Positions 60,131 to 64,000 of a DNA stretch of 64,000 nt are shown piece after piece. Each line of letters opens with the position of its first letter. Positions within the stretch are counted from its first letter, which is position 1. The notes under the pieces were generated by a model. It saw only the letters and a list, made by a program, of their open reading frames with translations. It was not told the origin of the DNA and ran no database searches. The position numbers and the translations under genes were made by a program. The DNA comes from Cucumis sativus (taxonomy: Eukaryota > Streptophyta > Magnoliopsida > Cucurbitales > Cucurbitaceae): positions 12,028,001 to 12,092,000 of the forward strand of contig NC_026657.2 of the NCBI RefSeq assembly GCF_000004075.3. The letters run 5' to 3'.

Positions 60131-62500
60131 TCCGCCAACATCATCATTCCCCCTACTCTTTTCATATATTACTTTAGTACTTCTAATTTAAGTCTAAGTT
60201 CTAAATTTAATTTCTATTATCTCAAAAGTAGTTAGGTAGTCTTATAATTTTGTTTTTATACCTTCTCAAGGTTTCATAAATAGTTCTGTGTTTCATAAAA
60301 TCATCGCGAATAGTTTTCTATCGATAAAGACTATTGGTATCGAAGTGAATAAACTAAATTTTTATTATTGTTTTGTTTAATAAGTTCGTTATCTCATTGC
60401 TAAAACATAATAGTACATGTATTTTATTTATGAACTAACAAATTAATAACCTATAATACATGTTTTTTTTTCTTGCAAGACAAAAGCTTGGGGATTTTAA
60501 TCTATAACAAGTAGTACTTACCAATGTTATATAATTTAACAATTATAATTTTACTGAATTTGTTTAAAGGAAGTTTAACGAGAGATCAATTCAAAAACGA
60601 ATTGATCTAATCCTAAGTTATATAACTTTGATAATTAAAATTTGATCGATTAAACAGGAGATAATCTTAGTAGAATGTCAAATGAAGTTATTATATGTTA
60701 AAATCTTTACAAAAAAGTAATCGTTTCAACACACGAATCTTCCTAGAAAATGGAGAGAAGAAAGAGTACAAACATAGGAAGGTATGTATTTTTTGAGTAT
60801 AGAATACTCAAACCAAGAGTATACACAATATTTTAAATTGAATAAACTTAATACACAAATTTTAAATTAAATCAAAATTTAATTGACGATGGAATTGTCC
60901 TACATGGATTATAATTCAAGTAAAATATGATATTGGTTCATCTGATGTCATGTAGCTGCTTAAATAAAATATCACAATTATCTTCTAAAAAATGTACTAT
61001 TGTAGGTGACTTTATTCAATAAATCTTAATTCGAGTTTCTTACCCTTAAAGTTTAGTTGATTAAAAAAAATATTATGTTATTTACTGACTTATTTTTTTC
61101 TACAATTTTTTATCAAGTCATATTTCTATATTGTATTATTCTACACAAAACTTTTTTATTACTATTTAATTAATGGAAGATTTATTGAAATGATAAAGAA
61201 TAGTGTTGGAAGTAGGATTAAAATTGAACAAATTTAAAAATTTAAGAATAGAATGATATTTTAGTTTAATTTAATATTTTATGGTTGTTGGGATATGGAG
61301 AGAGAAAAAGATGATATGTTTTGCCAACCAATCTCTCACAATATATATATTAAAAATTTAAATTAAAGAAACGTCTATTTTAATATATGATTAGAAAAAA
61401 GCCATACAATATGCTTTTTGGAAACATTAAAATACATTGAATTAGATAAATGTTTATGAAATCAGATATGTACATATCTAAACGTCACTAATCAAATTAA
61501 AAATTAAAAAACGTTGATAAAATCAATAGTGTTGACTTTTAAGGTAATGAATGAAATTGAGAATTAAGTTAATCCAAGTTTAATCCATATAAGTTTTGAT
61601 CACTTTTAATGAGTTGAGATTTGTTACTTAAACTTAAAATAATGACATAAATAGGAGGATTTATATGATTGCATTTTGGTTTATGGGTCGCCTTCAAAAT
61701 AATTACACCAATTTATAACTGCGATTATGTGGATTGTAATCTAGAAATATAAATAATAAATAAAGCTTCTTCAAAAAGTGCTGATATATCTTAAATCATT
61801 ACAAAATTACATAATTGATCTTACATATGTATTTGTTTCAATAGTTTAGAACCATAAGTTGCTAAATCACTGCTCAACTTCCAATAGTAAGGATATCAAT
61901 TTAGATGTAGCTATGCATTAATTGTGTGCCAAGATGTGGATTATCTAAGGGGTTAAACCCTTCCTTTTGCTATCAAACATCTCACCACCTATATAGGATT
62001 ATGGAATATGCATGTTAATTACATCACAATTAATATACCACACTATCAACCTGTTGGATCAAAAACATCATTTTATTTCAAATTTCTCAAATCTACCACA
62101 CCCATGATCACGATCGTATTAATATTCACAAATGCAACATGTCTTAATTTTAAAAAAACCCATATTCTCTTTTCTTTCTTGTAACAATCTAATGGGACTA
62201 AGCAAAGTTTTATTTTTTTCCATTTTTTTTAAAAATATTTAGGATAGTTGTTTCTTTTTTCCATTTTTTTAACATTGAACCTTTCGATTCACGATAGATG
62301 TTTCTTTTTATCACCTCTCTCATTTTATTTTTTTAACTCTATACCTCATTCTACTCAATTATCATTACTCTTCCTAAATTTTGTGTTTACTAAGTATCAA
62401 ATTCGACATCATCGGACAATTTAGAAACTCTTTAGACAAATATTTATTATACGATAAAATAATAAATACAAGAAAAAAAAGTCTATAACTTTTTATATTC
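60131..62500. other. AT-rich spacer upstream of the PPR gene
   Basis: No coding region supported. One short perfect hairpin is at 60583-60608 (AGATCAATTC, six-base loop, GAATTGATCT). Confidence 0.5.
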
Positions 62501-62507
62501 TTGTTGT

Positions 62508-62687
62508 TGGGCCAACTTGGATGATCTATTAAACACTAAATTAAAAATTTACCATATTTGGTAAATATACAGTGAAATTTGTCATTTTTCATTTTCTTAT
62601 TTTTTATATATATGCAAGTGGTCCAATAATTTATGTAATTTATTTTGATGAGCCATTGGGCTTTGGTCTCAATTTGGGTATTGGGCT
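62508..62687 (+). promoter_or_regulatory. PPR promoter with site II-type elements and TATA
   Basis: TGGGCC at 62508-62513 and TGGGCT at 62657-62662 and 62682-62687. A TATATATA run at about 62605-62612 could set a start near 62640. TGGGCY elements are frequent in promoters of plant genes for organelle biogenesis, including PPR genes (established knowledge). Confidence 0.5.
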
Positions 62688-62953
62688 TTGCCCTATTTTT
62701 GTTTTCTCTATCCATATTTCTCCCACGTTGCTTATTCAATCTCCGGTCAAGACCTGCCGGAGTTTCTTCCATGTACTCTTGTATTCTCGTTCTCGTTCTC
62801 GTTCTCTTTCAGTTTCTGTTTTACTTATTCCCTCAGACCCATCATTTGTACCGAATGTTAGTGTTGCAATTTCGTCCTGTTTTGACAGAAGAGTCTTCAC
62901 CTTATGCCTTCTTTCTGTTGCTTCTTGTCAATAGCATTCCGATTTTGAAATGA
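62648..62953 (+). CDS. possible upstream ORF overlapping the PPR start
   Basis: An ATG at 62648 opens 101 codons that end in TGA at 62951-62953, so its stop overlaps the PPR start codon (62950-62952) as ATGA. The peptide is hydrophobic and of no recognised family. A TTCTCG hexanucleotide repeat (62784-62801) lies inside. If transcription starts upstream of 62648 this ORF would precede the PPR frame. If it starts later, the ORF is meaningless. Confidence 0.25.
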   Translation: MSHWALVSIWVLGFALFLFSLSIFLPRCLFNLRSRPAGVSSMYSCILVLVLVLFQFLFYLFPQTHHLYRMLVLQFRPVLTEESSPYAFFLLLLVNSIPILK

Positions 62954-64000
62954 TACGGGGACGGCCGTCCTGTAAGTATTATCTTTCTATGAACTTCAGA
63001 AACTTGGTTACCACTTGTACTGTCCCACTTGATCCTCCAACTACTTCTAGTTTCTCTTCTGCAAGCGAACATAAAAATTTGTGCTTTTCCTTAGTGGAGC
63101 AGCTAATTCGTCGTGGCTTCTTTTTTCAGGCGCAACAAGTGATACAACGAATTGTAACACAATCTTCTTCAATTTCTGAAGCTATTTCGATTGTTAATTT
63201 TGCTGCTGAATGGGGTTTGGAGCTTGATTTGGCTACCCATGGTTTGCTCTGCCGGCAACTTGTTTTCTCTAAACCCCAGTTGTCTGAATTTCTGTACAAT
63301 AGGAAATTTGTAGTTGGAGGTGCTGAGCCAGATGTGTTACTTTTGGATTCTATGGTAAGCTGCTTTTGTAGGCTAGGAAAATTTGAGGAGGCACTGAGCC
63401 ATTTTAATCGACTCCTTTCGTTGAATTATGTCCCGAGTAAAGTTTCATTTAATGCTATCTTTCGAGAGCTTTGTGCACAAGGAAGGGTTTTAGAGGCGTT
63501 TAACTATTTTGTGAGAGTCAATGGAGCTGGTATTTACTTGGGGTGTTGGTGTTTTAATGTCTTGATGGATGGGCTATGCAATCAGGGGTTTATGGGGGAA
63601 GCTCTTGAATTGTTTGATATAATGCAAAGCACGAATGGTTATCCTCCTACATTGCATTTGTTTAAGACATTGTTTTATGGCCTTTGTAAGAGTGGATGGT
63701 TAGTGGAGGCAGAGTTGTTGATCAGAGAAATGGAGTTCCGAAGTCTATATCCTGACAAGACGATGTATACTTCTTTAATTCATGGATATTGCAGAGATAG
63801 GAAAATGAAAATGGCAATGCAAGCCTTGTTTAGAATGGTAAAAATAGGCTGTAAGCCGGATACTTTTACATTAAATTCATTGATCCATGGGTTTGTGAAA
63901 CTGGGTCTAGTTGAGAAGGGTTGGTTAGTATATAAGCTTATGGAAGACTGGGGAATCCAACCTGATGTGGTAACTTTTCACATCATGATCGGTAAGTATT
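62950..64000 (+). CDS. P-class pentatricopeptide repeat protein, 5' part (cut by window end)
   Basis: An ORF open from ATG 62950 to the last base (350 codons visible, no intron needed). The first 27 residues are basic and free of acidic residues except one Asp near the end, like a mitochondrial or plastid transit peptide. Then follow degenerate and clear 35-residue P-type PPR motifs, for example VSFNAIFRELCAQGRVLEAF, CFNVLMDGLCNQGFMGEALE, LFKTLFYGLCKSGWLVEAEL, YTSLIHGYCRDRKMKMAMQA and LNSLIHGFVKLGLVEKGWLV. PPR proteins bind organellar RNA and guide its processing, stability, splicing or translation. By eye the order and phrasing resemble Arabidopsis At5g62370, a long P-class protein. If so, most of the protein lies beyond the window. 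No DYW or E domain is visible in this part. Confidence 0.92.
   Translation, partial: MIRGRPSCKYYLSMNFRNLVTTCTVPLDPPTTSSFSSASEHKNLCFSLVEQLIRRGFFFQAQQVIQRIVTQSSSISEAISIVNFAAEWGLELDLATHGLLCRQLVFSKPQLSEFLYNRKFVVGGAEPDVLLLDSMVSCFCRLGKFEEALSHFNRLLSLNYVPSKVSFNAIFRELCAQGRVLEAFNYFVRVNGAGIYLGCWCFNVLMDGLCNQGFMGEALELFDIMQSTNGYPPTLHLFKTLFYGLCKSGWLVEAELLIREMEFRSLYPDKTMYTSLIHGYCRDRKMKMAMQALFRMVKIGCKPDTFTLNSLIHGFVKLGLVEKGWLVYKLMEDWGIQPDVVTFHIMIGKY

Noticed and set aside
62972..63129. Possible intron in the PPR gene (GTAAGT donor, TTTTTTCAG acceptor)
   Set aside because: The unspliced frame is open and its residues fit the family across this stretch. Removing it would shift the frame after the ATG.

Overview
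This is a stretch of nuclear genome from a flowering plant, almost certainly a eudicot. The genes have introns with GT/AG borders and plant-type TATA boxes, the spacers are very AT-rich, and every recognisable product belongs to a plant family. A cucurbit (Cucumis-like) is my best guess, but that is inference from general look only. There are no operons, CRISPR arrays, rRNA genes or clear tRNA genes.

Layout. 1.3-1.6 kb: a small one-exon gene of unknown function (minus). 2.9-6.3 kb: a four-exon PLAC8/cell number regulator 6 (CNR6) gene (minus), with a tandem repeat and transposon-like sequence in its introns. 7.1-7.9 kb: a 42-bp minisatellite in a possible non-autonomous transposon. 8.8-9.5 kb: intronless PEX11 (minus). 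10.2-15.6 kb: the ten-exon gene for COG7, a Golgi tethering subunit (minus). 16-29.5 kb: a gene desert, broken by a cluster of GGCCCA elements (16.2 kb), a probable decayed repeat (18.6-19.2 kb) and a GC-rich patch with eight ACGT cores (28.1-28.4 kb). 29.5-34.1 kb: an eleven-coding-exon trehalose-6-phosphate phosphatase gene (plus) with a long CT-rich leader, a 22-C tract and stacked upstream ORFs. 34.2-42.1 kb: spacer with decayed repeats. 42.4-46.4 kb: a nine-exon SKU5-similar, GPI-anchored multicopper-oxidase-like gene (plus). 46.5-50.9 kb: spacer with a promoter-like segment that leads into no ORF. 51-54.7 kb: a VND-type NAC transcription factor (minus) with a probable leader intron. 54.8-62.5 kb: spacer with two GC-rich islands. 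62.95 kb to the window end: the 5' part of a P-class PPR gene (plus), cut by the window edge.

The genes are independent housekeeping or developmental loci: peroxisome division, Golgi trafficking, trehalose signalling, cell-wall expansion, xylem vessel differentiation and organelle RNA processing. I see no sign that they form a pathway. All spliced models were rebuilt by hand from GT/AG borders, and total coding length is divisible by three for each complete gene. No novel protein system stands out. The most interesting signals are regulatory and repeat-derived.
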